Shown: positions 26,796 through 35,390 of the stretch, one piece after another
How the letters are laid out: every line of letters begins with the position of its first letter
Position numbering within the stretch: the first letter of the stretch is position 1
Assembly (NCBI RefSeq): GCF_000482865.1
Contig: NZ_KI519520.1
Span: forward strand, 27,023 to 91,022
Origin: Actinokineospora inagensis DSM 44258
GTDB taxonomy: Bacteria > Actinomycetota > Actinomycetes > Mycobacteriales > Pseudonocardiaceae
Length of the DNA: 64,000 nucleotides
Reading direction: 5' to 3'
Program-made: the position numbers and the translations under genes
Notes under the pieces: generated by a model
Told to the model about the DNA's origin: nothing
Database searches by the model: none
The model's input: only the letters and a program-made list of their open reading frames with translations

Positions 26796-28423
26796 GCGCC
26801 ACCCTCGTCGCCAAGGGGCTGGCCGCCGGGCACGGCGACCGGGCGCTGTTCACCGGCCTGGACCTGGTGGTCGCCCCCGGTGACGTCATCGGGCTGGTCG
26901 GGGTGAACGGCGCGGGCAAGTCGACGCTGCTGCGCACCCTGGCCGGTCTGCTCCCGGCGGAGGAGGGCGCCGTCCGGCTGAACCCGCCCGCCGCCACCGT
27001 CGGGTACCTGCCGCAGGAACCGGACCGGCGCCCCGGGGAGACCGTGCTCGCGTTCCTGGCCCGCCGCACCGGGGTCGCCGACGCGCAGACCGCGATGGAC
27101 ACCGCCGCCGAGGCCCTCGCGTCCGGCGCGGACGGCGACGACTACACCGTCGCGCTGGAACGCTGGCTCGCCCTGGGCGGCGCTGACTTCGACGACCGCG
27201 CCGTCGCCGCCGTCGCCGATCTCGGCCTGGGGGTGCGGCTCGACCAGGAGATGGTGTCGCTGTCCGGCGGCCAGGCCGCGCGGGCCGGTCTCGCGTCGCT
27301 GCTGCTGAGCCGGTACGACGTGTTCCTGCTCGACGAGCCCACCAACGACCTCGACCTCGACGGCCTGGCCCGGCTGGAGGACTTCGTGTCCGGCCTGCGC
27401 GCGGGCACCGTCGTCGTCAGCCACGACCGCGAGTTCCTGACCCGCGCGGTGACCAGCGTCCTGGAACTCGACCTGCACCAACAGCAGATCCACGAATACG
27501 GCGGCGGCTACACGGCGTACCTCGAGGAACGCGAACTCGCCCGCCGCCACGCCCGCGAGGCCTACGAGGAGTACGCGGACACCAGGTCGTCCCTGGAGCA
27601 ACGCGCCCGCACCCAGCGCAACTGGATGGAGAAGGGCGTCCGCAACGCCCGCCGCAAAGCCACCGACAACGACAAGATCGCCCGCAAAACCCGCGCCGAG
27701 TCAACGGAGAAGCAGGCCGCCAAAGCCCGCCAAACCGAACGCCTCATCGAACGGCTGGACGTGGTCGACGAGCCGCGCAAGGAGTGGGAACTGCGGATGG
27801 AGATCGCCACCGCCCCCCGCACCGGCGCCGTCGTCGCCGCCCTCACCGAGGCCGTGGTCCGCCGCGGCCCGTTCACCCTCGGCCCGGTCACCCTGGAAAT
27901 CGGCTGGGCCGACAGGGTCGCCATCACCGGCGCCAACGGCGCGGGCAAGTCCACCCTGCTCGCCGCCCTGCTCGGCCGCACCCCCCTGACCTCCGGCACC
28001 AGCTACCTCGGCCCCGGCGTCGTCGTCGGCGAAGTCGACCAAGCCCGCGCCCTCTTCTTGGGCGCGGAAGAACTGTTCGACGCCTTCTCCCGCCAACTCC
28101 CCACCTGGCCCACCGCCGACGTCAGAACCCTCCTGGCCAAATTCGGCCTCCGCGCCGATCACGTCCTCCGCCCCGCCGCCACCCTCTCCCCCGGCGAACG
28201 AACCCGAGCCGCCCTAGCCCTCCTCCAAGCCCGCGGCGTCAACCTGCTGGTCCTGGACGAGCCCACCAACCACCTCGACCTGCCCGCCATCGAACAACTG
28301 GAATCCGCCCTCGCCACCTACCCCGGCACCCTCCTCCTGGTCACCCACGACCGCCACATGCTCGACGCCGTCACCACCACCCGCGCCCTCACCCTCACCA
28401 ACGGCCACATCACCGAATCCTGA
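26792..28423 (+). CDS. ABC-F family ATPase
   Basis: A 543-residue protein with two nucleotide-binding domains and no membrane segment. Walker A motifs are GVNGAGKST (37-45) and GANGAGKST; signatures are [10 protein letters not shown] and [10 protein letters not shown]; each Walker B ends [13 protein letters not shown] or [11 protein letters not shown]. The charged linker between the domains (about 240-330, [20 protein letters not shown]) is long. Members act on the ribosome, some as antibiotic-resistance factors (TlrC/OleB type), others in translation control. Which applies here is unknown. Confidence 0.9.
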   Translation: MSATLVAKGLAAGHGDRALFTGLDLVVAPGDVIGLVGVNGAGKSTLLRTLAGLLPAEEGAVRLNPPAATVGYLPQEPDRRPGETVLAFLARRTGVADAQTAMDTAAEALASGADGDDYTVALERWLALGGADFDDRAVAAVADLGLGVRLDQEMVSLSGGQAARAGLASLLLSRYDVFLLDEPTNDLDLDGLARLEDFVSGLRAGTVVVSHDREFLTRAVTSVLELDLHQQQIHEYGGGYTAYLEERELARRHAREAYEEYADTRSSLEQRARTQRNWMEKGVRNARRKATDNDKIARKTRAESTEKQAAKARQTERLIERLDVVDEPRKEWELRMEIATAPRTGAVVAALTEAVVRRGPFTLGPVTLEIGWADRVAITGANGAGKSTLLAALLGRTPLTSGTSYLGPGVVVGEVDQARALFLGAEELFDAFSRQLPTWPTADVRTLLAKFGLRADHVLRPAATLSPGERTRAALALLQARGVNLLVLDEPTNHLDLPAIEQLESALATYPGTLLLVTHDRHMLDAVTTTRALTLTNGHITES

Positions 28424-28457
28424 CCCCCTTCCCCTTGCCTCGCCGCCGCCTCCCCAC

Positions 28458-28557
28458 CACCCTCCGGGCGGCCCCACCCTCCCGGGGGGCGTCCCTGGTC
28501 CAGTCTACCGGGGGTGGCGGCGCCGAGGTGGGGACGCTGGCGGGCTGTGGACAAGCC
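28458..28557 (-). repeat. Dispersed repeat, copy 1
   Basis: Starts CACCCTCCGGGCGGCCCC, includes GGTCCAGTCTACCGGGGGTGG and ends in a perfect DnaA-box-like TGTGGACAA (28546-28554). The opposite strand reads GGTAGACTGGACC, as in the 14.4 kb copy. Confidence 0.7.
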
Positions 28558-28642
28558 ACTCAGATGTGGATGGTTGCGGTGGTGTGGTGTGGACAGGCTC
28601 GACAAACGGCGCCGCTCGGTTGCGCGTGGGACCAAGACCAGG

Positions 28643-28743
28643 CACCCTCCGGGCGGCCCCCACCCTCCCGGGGGGCGTCCCGGGTCCAGTCTACCGGGGG
28701 TGGCAGCGCGGAGGTAGGGACGCTGGCGGGCTGTGGACAAGCC
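28643..28743 (-). repeat. Dispersed repeat, copy 2
   Basis: Nearly identical to copy 1 over its first 60 bases and again carrying TGTGGACAA (28732-28740). It sits 185 bp downstream of copy 1. Confidence 0.7.
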
Positions 28744-28992
28744 GGTGGGTTGTGGATGGTTTGCGGCCGGTGGGTGCGGGGTGGGCGAGCTCCGTGGGCG
28801 GCATGGCTGGGCCGTGGAGTTGCCCGTGCCGCGAGGCCGTGAAGTCTCCGAGTATGCCCGCCCTGTTCGGCGGCGCCCTTTGTCGATCTGCGGGTTCGTC
28901 GAGGTAGAAGCGCCTTTGAGCCGCAGCAAGCGTGGGACAGGCTCGGCGGACGATGTGACTGGATTGTGGTTGTGCCGTGGGGCGAGACGACG

Positions 28993-29085
28993 CACCCTCC
29001 GGGCGGCCCCCACCCTCCCGGGGGGCGTCCCTGGTCCAGTCTATCGGGGGTAGCGGCGCGGGGGTAGGGGGGTTGGTGGGCTGTG
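28993..29085 (-). repeat. Dispersed repeat, copy 3
   Basis: Keeps the GC-rich head (CACCCTCCGGGCGGCCCCCA) and GGTCCAGTCTATCGGGGGT, but the tail has drifted and the DnaA-like box is lost (TGTGGATGG). Confidence 0.65.
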
Positions 29086-29293
29086 GATGGGCCGCTGGGT
29101 TGTGGATGAATTGCGGTCGGCAAGGAGGAGCTCGGTTGGCGGTGGTCCGGGTCGCGTGGGCGTGAGCGGTGGATCGGCGGGATCAGGTCTTGATCGAGGG
29201 GGCCGGAGGGGGCTCACGCGGGGGTGGGCCGCAAGCGTGGGGTGAATGTGGTCGTGGGGAGAGGTGGCCGCGCAATCGGGGCGGAAAGGCAAA

Positions 29294-29322
29294 CGGCGCC
29301 CGCCAAGGGAAGGCGGGCGCCG
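29294..29322 (-). terminator. Terminator of the small antitoxin-like gene
   Basis: A perfect 11-bp stem, 29294-29304 with 29312-29322, and a 7-nt loop. It lies 32 nt past the stop of the minus-strand gene. Confidence 0.75.
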
Positions 29323-29353
29323 GATGGGATTGCGAATTGCAAGATGCGGGGAG

Positions 29354-29551
29354 TTAGTGCGGCGCGGTGGCCGTGTGCACCTTGCGGAGGGCGTTGTCGA
29401 TGTGGCGACTGTATTTGCCCTTGGTTTTCTGGTTGACGAACTCGCCCGCCTTGGTGGCCATGCGGTTCACCTTGTCCGGGTGCTTGCGCACGTACTGGGT
29501 GGCGGCCGCGGCGGCGCCTGCCAGGGCGGTGAGCTTCTTCAGCTTCGGCAT
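29354..29551 (-). CDS. Small MT0933/Rv0909-like antitoxin-family protein
   Basis: A 65-residue basic protein. The stretch HPDKVNRMATKAGEFVNQKT, then GKYSRHIDNA, fits the pattern of the actinobacterial MT0933-type antitoxin family (KAGDFVDEKTGGKY...ID). The ATG at 29551 follows AAGGAG at 6 nt. No toxin gene is adjacent: the neighbour is a divergent TetR regulator. Orphan members of this family are common and many may not be antitoxins. The His-rich C terminus (HTATAPH) is unremarkable. Confidence 0.65.
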   Translation of the reverse strand: MPKLKKLTALAGAAAAATQYVRKHPDKVNRMATKAGEFVNQKTKGKYSRHIDNALRKVHTATAPH

Positions 29552-29630
29552 GGTGGGCTCCTTCCCGTGTCTCCCGTCAACGGTTGAGGTACCCCGATTG
29601 GTTCCTGGTCACGCGCACCCGCGAACGCAT

Positions 29631-29642
29631 TACTGTGCACGT
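29631..29642 (+). promoter_or_regulatory. Likely -10 box for a leaderless tetR transcript
   Basis: TACTGT (29631-29636) ends 6 nt before the tetR ATG, and no ribosome-binding site is present between them. Transcription would thus begin at or next to the A of the start codon. Confidence 0.4.
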
Positions 29643-30272
29643 ATGGCCACGTATGCATCGGTGCGGGGGCGGCGGCAGGCCGCGGTGACCCCGGCGCGGG
29701 TGGTGGCCGAGGCGTTGGCGCTGACCCGGTCGCACGGGGTGGAGACGTGGACGTTGCGGCAGCTCGCGGCGGCCGTCCAGGCGTACCCGGCCGTCATCTA
29801 CCACCACGTCGGCGACCGGGAGGCCGTCGTCGCGGCCGTGTTGGACCGGGTGGCGCGCGAACTCCCACTGCCACCGGACAGCCTGCCGTGGCGGACCTGG
29901 TTCGAGCGGTTCCTCACCGACGCGCGGCCGGTGCTGCGCCGCTACCCCGGCGTCGCGCGGCGGCTGGCCGTGCACGGCGAGCGAGTCCCCGCCATGCACG
30001 ACATCGTCGACCGCGGGGTGGACGTGCTCACCCGCGCCGGGTTCGGACCCCAGGCCGGCCCGGTCTACACCGTCCTGGTCACGCACGCCCTGCAGAGCAT
30101 CGCCACCGAGGACGACCGCGACCGCGCCGCGCTACCCGGGCCGGACCTGTACCGCTACGGCCTGGCCCGGCTCCTCGACGGCGTCGGTGGCGTGGCGTCC
30201 CAACCGGACACTCAGCGGGTCAGCAGTCCGTTCAGCTCACCCCACCCCAGCGACTCGGCGACCGACTCGTAA
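29643..30272 (+). CDS. TetR-family regulator
   Basis: A 209-residue repressor. The N-terminal HTH (about 15-62: TPARVVAEALALTRSHGVET, then WTLRQLAAAVQAYPAVIYHHVGDRE) is typical, and the helical C-terminal ligand domain resembles TetR_C_11-type members. The ATG at 29643 seems to be leaderless. The last 20 residues run 61 nt into the convergent PEP-mutase-family gene, an unusually long overlap. Target unknown; the divergent small antitoxin-like gene is 91 nt away. Confidence 0.85.
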   Translation: MATYASVRGRRQAAVTPARVVAEALALTRSHGVETWTLRQLAAAVQAYPAVIYHHVGDREAVVAAVLDRVARELPLPPDSLPWRTWFERFLTDARPVLRRYPGVARRLAVHGERVPAMHDIVDRGVDVLTRAGFGPQAGPVYTVLVTHALQSIATEDDRDRAALPGPDLYRYGLARLLDGVGGVASQPDTQRVSSPFSSPHPSDSATDS

Positions 30273-31039
30273 GTCCCCCGCTCCAGCAGTTCCCGGGTCG
30301 CACGTTGCACGAGTGCGTAAGCGGCTTGCGGGATGGCGGATCCGAGGCTGGCCCTGGCCACGCCGACCGCCGCCAGTTCCGCCACCGACGGCGCCCCCGG
30401 GTGGACCATCGCGTTGACCGGGGCCGGGATCTCGCGCACCAACCGGCCCAACGCATCCAGGTCGGTCAGCCCCGGAACGAAGATCCCGGACGCGCCCGCG
30501 GCCAGGTACGCCGTTGCCCGTTCGACCGTCTCGGTGAAGCGTTCCCCCTCGTCCGCGCCGACCTGGCGCAGGTAGGTGTCCAACCGGGCGTTCAGGTAGA
30601 GCGCGACTCCAGCCTCTTCGGCGGCGGCGCGCGCCGCCGCCAACCGCTCTGCCTGCTCGGGGATGGCGCGCAGGCCGCCAGGGTGGCTGTCCTCGATGTT
30701 CACCCCCACCGCGCCCGCGGCGAGCACACCGCGGACCGTCTCGGCGACACCCTCGGCCGTGGCACCGAAACCCGACTCGATGTCCGCGGTCACCGGCACG
30801 TCCACCGCGGACACCACCCGCGCGATCAGTTCCAGCGCGAGCGCGCGGTCCAGCTTGTCACCGTCCGGCGCACCAAGACCCCAGGCCACACCGGCGCTCG
30901 TGGTCGCGACCGCCTTGGCCCCGGCCGCCACCGAGACCGCCGCGCTGGCCACGTCCCACGCGTTCGGGAGGGCCAGCACCCCGCCCCCGGTGTGCAGGGC
31001 GGCGAAGGCGGCGGCTCGGTCCTGTTGGGAAGTTGTCAT
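30212..31039 (-). CDS. Isocitrate lyase/PEP mutase family protein
   Basis: A 275-residue TIM-barrel enzyme. Active-site signatures are ADIESGFG (metal-binding Asp), GVNIEDSHPGG and YLNARLDTYLR. It lacks the KKCGH motif of true isocitrate lyase and so belongs to the broad 2-methylisocitrate lyase/oxaloacetate decarboxylase/phosphonomutase group; the precise substrate is unknown. The ATG at 31039 is chosen because homologues begin near TTSQQDRAAAFAALH. It is divergent from ada-alkA and shares 61 nt with tetR at its 3' end. Confidence 0.85.
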   Translation of the reverse strand: MTTSQQDRAAAFAALHTGGGVLALPNAWDVASAAVSVAAGAKAVATTSAGVAWGLGAPDGDKLDRALALELIARVVSAVDVPVTADIESGFGATAEGVAETVRGVLAAGAVGVNIEDSHPGGLRAIPEQAERLAAARAAAEEAGVALYLNARLDTYLRQVGADEGERFTETVERATAYLAAGASGIFVPGLTDLDALGRLVREIPAPVNAMVHPGAPSVAELAAVGVARASLGSAIPQAAYALVQRATRELLERGTYESVAESLGWGELNGLLTR

Positions 31040-31163
31040 GCCCACAGCGAACCACGGGGGACCGACAGTTCCGGGCCGGCCGAAAAGCGACGGTGCTGCT
31101 TTCTGGACTGTCAAGTCGTTTTACCGCCAATGACGCTGTACGGCCGACCATCATCCTGTCCGG

Positions 31164-32612
31164 GTGCATGAGGATTTCGACCGCTGCGTGCGCGCGGTGC
31201 GCTCCAAGGACGCGCGCTTCGACGGCTGGTTCTTCACCGCCGTACGGACCACCCGGATCTACTGCAGGCCAAGCTGTCCAGGGATGCCGCCCAAAGCAGA
31301 GAACATGACCTTCTTCCCCAGTGCCGCCGCCGCCCAACAGGCCGGGTACCGGGCGTGCAAACGCTGCCGCCCGGACGCCAGCCCCGGGTCGCCGCAGTGG
31401 AACGAGCGGGCCGATCTGGCCGCCCGCGCCATGCGGCTGATCGCCGACGGGGTGGTGGACCGGGCCGGGGTGCCCGGACTGGCCGCCCGGCTCGGCTACA
31501 GCGTCCGGCAGGTGGAGCGCCAACTGCTCGCCGAGTTCGGCGCCGGACCGCTCGCGCTGGCCCGAGCCCAGCGCGCGCAGACCGCCCGGCTGCTGATCGA
31601 GACCACCGCGCTGCCGATGAGCGAGGTCGCCGCCGCCGCCGGGTTCGGCAGCATCCGGACGTTCAACGACACGGTGCGCGAGGTGTTCGCGTTACCCCCG
31701 ACGGAGCTGCGGCTGCGCGCGGGCAGGCAGGTCGCCAGCCCGGGGGTGATCTCGCTGCGGCTGCCGTTCCGCCAGCCACTGTGTCCGGACAACCTGTTCG
31801 GACACCTGGCCCGCACCGCCATCCCCGGCGTGGAGGAGTGGCGCGACGGCGCGTACCGGCGCACCCTGCGGCTCCCGCACGGCACCGGCATCGCGACCCT
31901 GCGGCCCACCGCGGACCACATCGCCTGCCAACTCGCGCTGACCGACCTGCGCGACCTGGCCCGCGCGATAAGCCGCTGCCGCCGCCTGCTCGACCTCGAC
32001 GCCGACCCGATCGCCGTCGACGACCAGTTGGCCGCCGACCCCGTACTGGCCCCCCTGGTCCGCCGGGACCCCGGCCGCCGGGTGCCGCGCACGGTCGACG
32101 GGGCCGAACTCGCCATCCGGGCCGTACTCGGGCAACAGGTGTCCATCGCCGCCGCCCGCGCCAACCTGGCCCGCCTCGTCCTGGACCACGGTGACCCCGT
32201 CCACGACCCCACCGGCGGCCTGACCCACCTGTTCCCCACCCCCGCGTCCCTCTCCGACATCTCCCCGGACCGGGTCGCCCTGCCCCGGGCCCGGCGCGAC
32301 ACCCTCACCGCCCTCGTCGCGACCCTCGCCACCGGAGCGCTCGACCTGGGCGTCGGGGCGGACCGCGAACGGGCCCGCGCCCGCCTCGGTACCCTGCCGG
32401 GGTTCGGCCCGTGGACGGTGGAAACCATCGCCATGCGCGCCCTCGGCGACCCGGACGCCTTCCTCCCGGGCGACCTGACTGTCCGCGCGGCCGCCCGAAC
32501 CCTCGGGCTGCCACACACACCGACGGCGCTGACGGCGCACGCCGCCGTGTGGCGACCGTGGCGCGCGTATGCCGTCCAGTACCTCTGGGCACTCGGCGAA
32601 CAACGCGTCTGA
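31164..32612 (+). CDS. Ada-AlkA fusion DNA-repair protein
   Basis: A 482-residue fusion. The N-terminal Ada zinc domain (about 1-75) has the methyl-phosphotriester acceptor region IYCRPSCPGMPPKAENM and a second CKRCRPD pair. An AraC-type HTH (about 85-190, SVRQVERQLLAEFG, FGSIRTFNDTVREVF) and an AlkA DNA glycosylase follow. The glycosylase has HhH LPGFGPWTVETIAMRAL and catalytic Asp in PGDLTVR. There is no O6-methylguanine transferase domain, so it senses phosphotriesters and excises alkylated bases. GTG start at 31164 without a clear ribosome-binding site. Confidence 0.93.
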   Translation: MHEDFDRCVRAVRSKDARFDGWFFTAVRTTRIYCRPSCPGMPPKAENMTFFPSAAAAQQAGYRACKRCRPDASPGSPQWNERADLAARAMRLIADGVVDRAGVPGLAARLGYSVRQVERQLLAEFGAGPLALARAQRAQTARLLIETTALPMSEVAAAAGFGSIRTFNDTVREVFALPPTELRLRAGRQVASPGVISLRLPFRQPLCPDNLFGHLARTAIPGVEEWRDGAYRRTLRLPHGTGIATLRPTADHIACQLALTDLRDLARAISRCRRLLDLDADPIAVDDQLAADPVLAPLVRRDPGRRVPRTVDGAELAIRAVLGQQVSIAAARANLARLVLDHGDPVHDPTGGLTHLFPTPASLSDISPDRVALPRARRDTLTALVATLATGALDLGVGADRERARARLGTLPGFGPWTVETIAMRALGDPDAFLPGDLTVRAAARTLGLPHTPTALTAHAAVWRPWRAYAVQYLWALGEQRV

Positions 32613-32672
32613 TCGTCCACACTGGACAACCATCTCGGACGGTTCGGCGCGCACCCCGAACCGCACGTTCCC

Positions 32673-32711
32673 CACCGGTGACCGCGCCGCCCGTCGGCGC
32701 GGTCACCGGTG
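32673..32711 (+). terminator. Strong terminator hairpin after ada-alkA
   Basis: A perfect 16-bp stem (32673-32688 with 32696-32711) and a 7-nt loop, 61 nt after the stop. Confidence 0.85.
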
Positions 32712-32864
32712 ATCTTCGTCCGATGGATCCCCCGAATTCCAACCTAGCGTGGGGGACTGACAATCCCGACGCGGTAGCTGGCTGCCTGTGGACAACTGGG
32801 CAAGCTGTGGCGGGAGGCCGGCCGGGCAGGCAAGTATCCGCGGCAGGCGCGACCTCGGCCGGCC

Positions 32865-33540
32865 TGTGGGCGATCGGTTCACATCGCCGTCGGATGTCCA
32901 CAGGCTCGCCATGACCCGGCTGTTCTGCGGGCTACTTGTCCACGTTGCCGCCAGATATCCATGGGTCCGTCGCGATGTCGGCTGTCGTGTGGGTCATCTG
33001 TTCGCATCGCCGTTGGATGTCCGCGGCTCCACCGCGTCTCGGCTGTTCTGTGGGTCACCGATCCACGTCGCTGTCGGATGTCCGCGGGTCTGTCGCGATG
33101 TCGGCTGTCTTGTGGGTCACCTGTTCACATGGCCGCCGGATATCCACGGGCCTGCCGCGATCTCGATTGTCCTGTGGGCCACTTGTCCACATCGCCGCTG
33201 GAGGTCCACAGGTCTGCCGCGTCTCGGCTGTTGTGTGGGGCATCGGTCCATGTCGTCGCCGGATATCCATAGGTCTGCCACGACCTCGGCTGCCTTGTGG
33301 GCCGTCTGTGCACATCGCTGCTGGACGTCCACAGGTCTGCTGCGATCTCGCATGTTGTGTGGGCCACTTGTCCACATTGCCAGCGGATATCTACAAGTCT
33401 GTCGCGATGTCGGGTGTTGTGTGGGTCGTTGGTGCACATCGCTGCCGGATGGGCGCGGGGCTGTCGCGATGTCGGTTGCGCTGTGGGCCACTTATCCACA
33501 TCACTGGCGGGCGTTCACAGGTTGGCCGCGGTCGGTCGGT
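32865..33540. repeat. 62-bp tandem repeat array, about 11 units
   Basis: TGTGGG (once TGCGGG) recurs at 32865, 32926, 32988, 33049, 33111, 33173, 33234, 33296, 33358, 33420 and 33482, a period of 61-62 bp. Each unit reads roughly TGTGGGYCACYTGTCCACAT, then CGCCGCCGGATATCCACAGG and TCTGCCGCGATCTCGGCTG, with scattered substitutions. Perfect DnaA-box 9-mers lie at 33183-33191 and 33368-33376 and TTATCCACA at 33492-33500. The period is not a multiple of three, so open frames across it are not genes. The remaining 32613-33613 shows no gene. Confidence 0.9.
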
Positions 33541-33613
33541 TTTGTCGGGGTGGTCGCCTAGGCTTGATGTGGGGGCTGCTCGGTACGGAGATCGTTTTGC
33601 GGGGGACGGTGGG

Positions 33614-34855
33614 TTAGAGGCGGTCGACGTTGTCGCCGTCCATGCGGCCTCGGGTGTCGAGGATGGCGTGGGCTGTGTCGGCGATGGTGGGGAGGTCGAA
33701 GCAGCGGTGGGCCTGGAGCAGGATCACCAGGTCCGCACTGTCCACTGTAGACGAATGGGGCACCTCGACCCCGTCCACCGCGAACCTGGCGGCGTACGGG
33801 TCGTGGTAGGTGACGGTGGCGCCGAGGGCGCGGAGTTGGCGGACGACGCCGATGGCGGGGGACTGGCGGAGGTCGGCGACGTCGGCCTTGTAGGTGACGC
33901 CGAGGAGGAGGACGCGGGAGCCGTACACGCGGCGGCCGTCGCGGGTGAGCAGGTCGCGGGCGCGGCGGACGACGTAGCCGGGCATGCCCGCGTTCACCTC
34001 CTGCGCGGCGGTGACCAGGGAGCAGGGCAGGCCCTCGGCGCGGGCGCGGTTGGCGAGGTAGCGCGGGTCGACCGGGATGCAGTGGCCGCCGACACCCGGG
34101 CCGGGGGAGAACGGCTGGAAGCCGAAGGGTTTGGTGGCCGAGCAGCGCAGCACATCCCACACGTCGATGCCGAGTCGGTCGCAGAACACGGCGAGCTCGT
34201 TGACCAGCGCGATGTTGACCAGCCGGTAGCTGTTCTCCAGCAGCTTCGCCGTCTCGGCCTCGCGCAGACCGGCGGCGACCACGACGGAATCGACGAGCAC
34301 CTCGTAGAACGCGGCGCACCGCTTGGCGCACATCGGGGTCAGGCCGCTGACCACCTTCGGCGTGTTCTCCAGGGCGTACTCGCCGTTGCCGGGGTCGATC
34401 CGCTCCGGTGAGTAGCCCAGGTTGAAGTCGGCCCCGGCGACGAGCCCGCTGGACTCCAGCACCGGCAGCAGCACTTCCTCGGTGGTACCGGGGAAGCTGG
34501 TGGACTCCAGCACCACCAGGCTGCCCGGCCGCAGGTGCTCGGCGACCGCGCGCCCGGCGGCCAGCACCGAGCGCAGGTCCGGCTCGCCGTCGACGAGACC
34601 GGTGGGCACGCAGATCACCACCGTGTCCGCTGTGGACACCTCGGCGAACGAAGTGGTGGCGGTGAACCCGCTCGCGAGCATGCCCGCGAGCGCGTCCGAA
34701 CCGGTGTCCTGCACGTGCGAGCGGCCCGCCATCAGGCAGGCGACCACGGCGGGGTCGGTGTCGACGCCGACCACCCGCAGCCCCGCGCCGCAGGCCCGTC
34801 TGGCCAGGGGCAGTCCGACATAGCCGAGTCCGACCACCACGAGGTCAGCAGACAC
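33614..34855 (-). CDS. UDP-sugar 6-dehydrogenase family (WecC/WbpA-like)
   Basis: A 413-residue NAD-dependent nucleotide-sugar dehydrogenase that would oxidise C6 of a UDP-hexose or UDP-HexNAc to the uronate. It has the Rossmann GLGYVGLPLA (9-18), ETAKLLENSYR central domain, and catalytic Cys in GVGGHCIPVDPRYLA. GVTYKADVADLRQSP marks the C-terminal domain. The GTG at 34855 follows GGAAGGA. The sequence is closer to the UDP-GlcNAc/ManNAc group than to UDP-glucose enzymes, by eye. It lies beside a cluster with Gfo/Idh dehydrogenases and DegT aminotransferases, the same trio used to make 3-amino-hexuronates, so a link is plausible. Confidence 0.85.
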   Translation of the reverse strand: MSADLVVVGLGYVGLPLARRACGAGLRVVGVDTDPAVVACLMAGRSHVQDTGSDALAGMLASGFTATTSFAEVSTADTVVICVPTGLVDGEPDLRSVLAAGRAVAEHLRPGSLVVLESTSFPGTTEEVLLPVLESSGLVAGADFNLGYSPERIDPGNGEYALENTPKVVSGLTPMCAKRCAAFYEVLVDSVVVAAGLREAETAKLLENSYRLVNIALVNELAVFCDRLGIDVWDVLRCSATKPFGFQPFSPGPGVGGHCIPVDPRYLANRARAEGLPCSLVTAAQEVNAGMPGYVVRRARDLLTRDGRRVYGSRVLLLGVTYKADVADLRQSPAIGVVRQLRALGATVTYHDPYAARFAVDGVEVPHSSTVDSADLVILLQAHRCFDLPTIADTAHAILDTRGRMDGDNVDRL

Positions 34856-34886
34856 GGGTGCTTGTTCCTTCCTCCGGGGCGGGGGC

Positions 34887-35216
34887 TCAGACGCTGAAAC
34901 TGCCGACCGGGCTGACGTGGGTGCCGTCGCCGGGGACCAGGTTGTGCACCGGGAAGATCGGGAACACGCACAGCGGGTCGAAGTAGATGGTGACCACCCG
35001 GTCCGTCTGGTTGATCAGCACGTGTGACAGCGGCGGCAGGGTGTGGCAGCCGGTCGGGTGCTTGTAGACGGTGACCGGGGTGAACTCCATCTGGAACACC
35101 ACGACCTGGTCGACGGTGGTGTCCGCGGGCGGCTCGGCCGCGGCCGCGGGCAGGGCGGCGGCGAGGCTGGTGACGGTGGCGCACAGCGCGAGGAGAACCG
35201 GGCGGGCGAACCGCAT
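34887..35216 (-). CDS. Small secreted hypothetical protein
   Basis: A 109-residue protein with a clear signal peptide (1-27, ARPVLLALCATVTSLAAALP, then AAAAEPP). The mature part is beta-rich with two Cys (TGCHTLPP, DPLCVFP) that could form a disulfide, and a VVTIYFDPLCVFPIFPVHNL core. No family recognised. The ATG at 35216 follows AAAGGAAC. It is 31 nt upstream of the sugar dehydrogenase on the same strand. Confidence 0.75.
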   Translation of the reverse strand: MRFARPVLLALCATVTSLAAALPAAAAEPPADTTVDQVVVFQMEFTPVTVYKHPTGCHTLPPLSHVLINQTDRVVTIYFDPLCVFPIFPVHNLVPGDGTHVSPVGSFSV

Positions 35217-35324
35217 GACGGAGTTCCTTTCCACGTGATCGGCGGTGATCGGGCGCGCACGGTCCATGCTGGTCATTTCCGGTGTTACCCGCAGTCGCTG
35301 AGTCGGGTACGGGTTTTCACCTCA

Positions 35325-35368
35325 TTGATAAGTGGCGCGTGACCGCCGGTATCCCTAGCGTCCGCTAG
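35325..35368 (+). promoter_or_regulatory. Promoter-like element and palindrome before the DUF3050 gene
   Basis: TTGATA (35325-35330) and TATCCC (35350-35355) are spaced by 19 nt. They are followed immediately by the perfect palindrome CTAGCG-TC-CGCTAG (35355-35368), which overlaps the would-be start site like an operator. Confidence 0.45.
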
Positions 35369-35390
35369 ATCAGGCGCATGAGCGAGAGGC

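Larger units (their letters stand above)
28424..29353. other. 930-nt intergenic region with three direct repeats
   Basis: No gene is supported. Three direct repeats are annotated separately. Between them lie unrelated G-rich stretches. The minus-strand antitoxin-like gene and its terminator lie at the far end. Confidence 0.6.

Noticed and set aside
32865-33540. CRISPR array
   Set aside because: Units abut with no unique spacers, differ from each other along their whole length, and no cas gene is present.
32788-33561. 257-codon frame across the 62-bp array
   Set aside because: The 62-bp period is not divisible by three, so the protein does not repeat; several overlapping frames are equally open.
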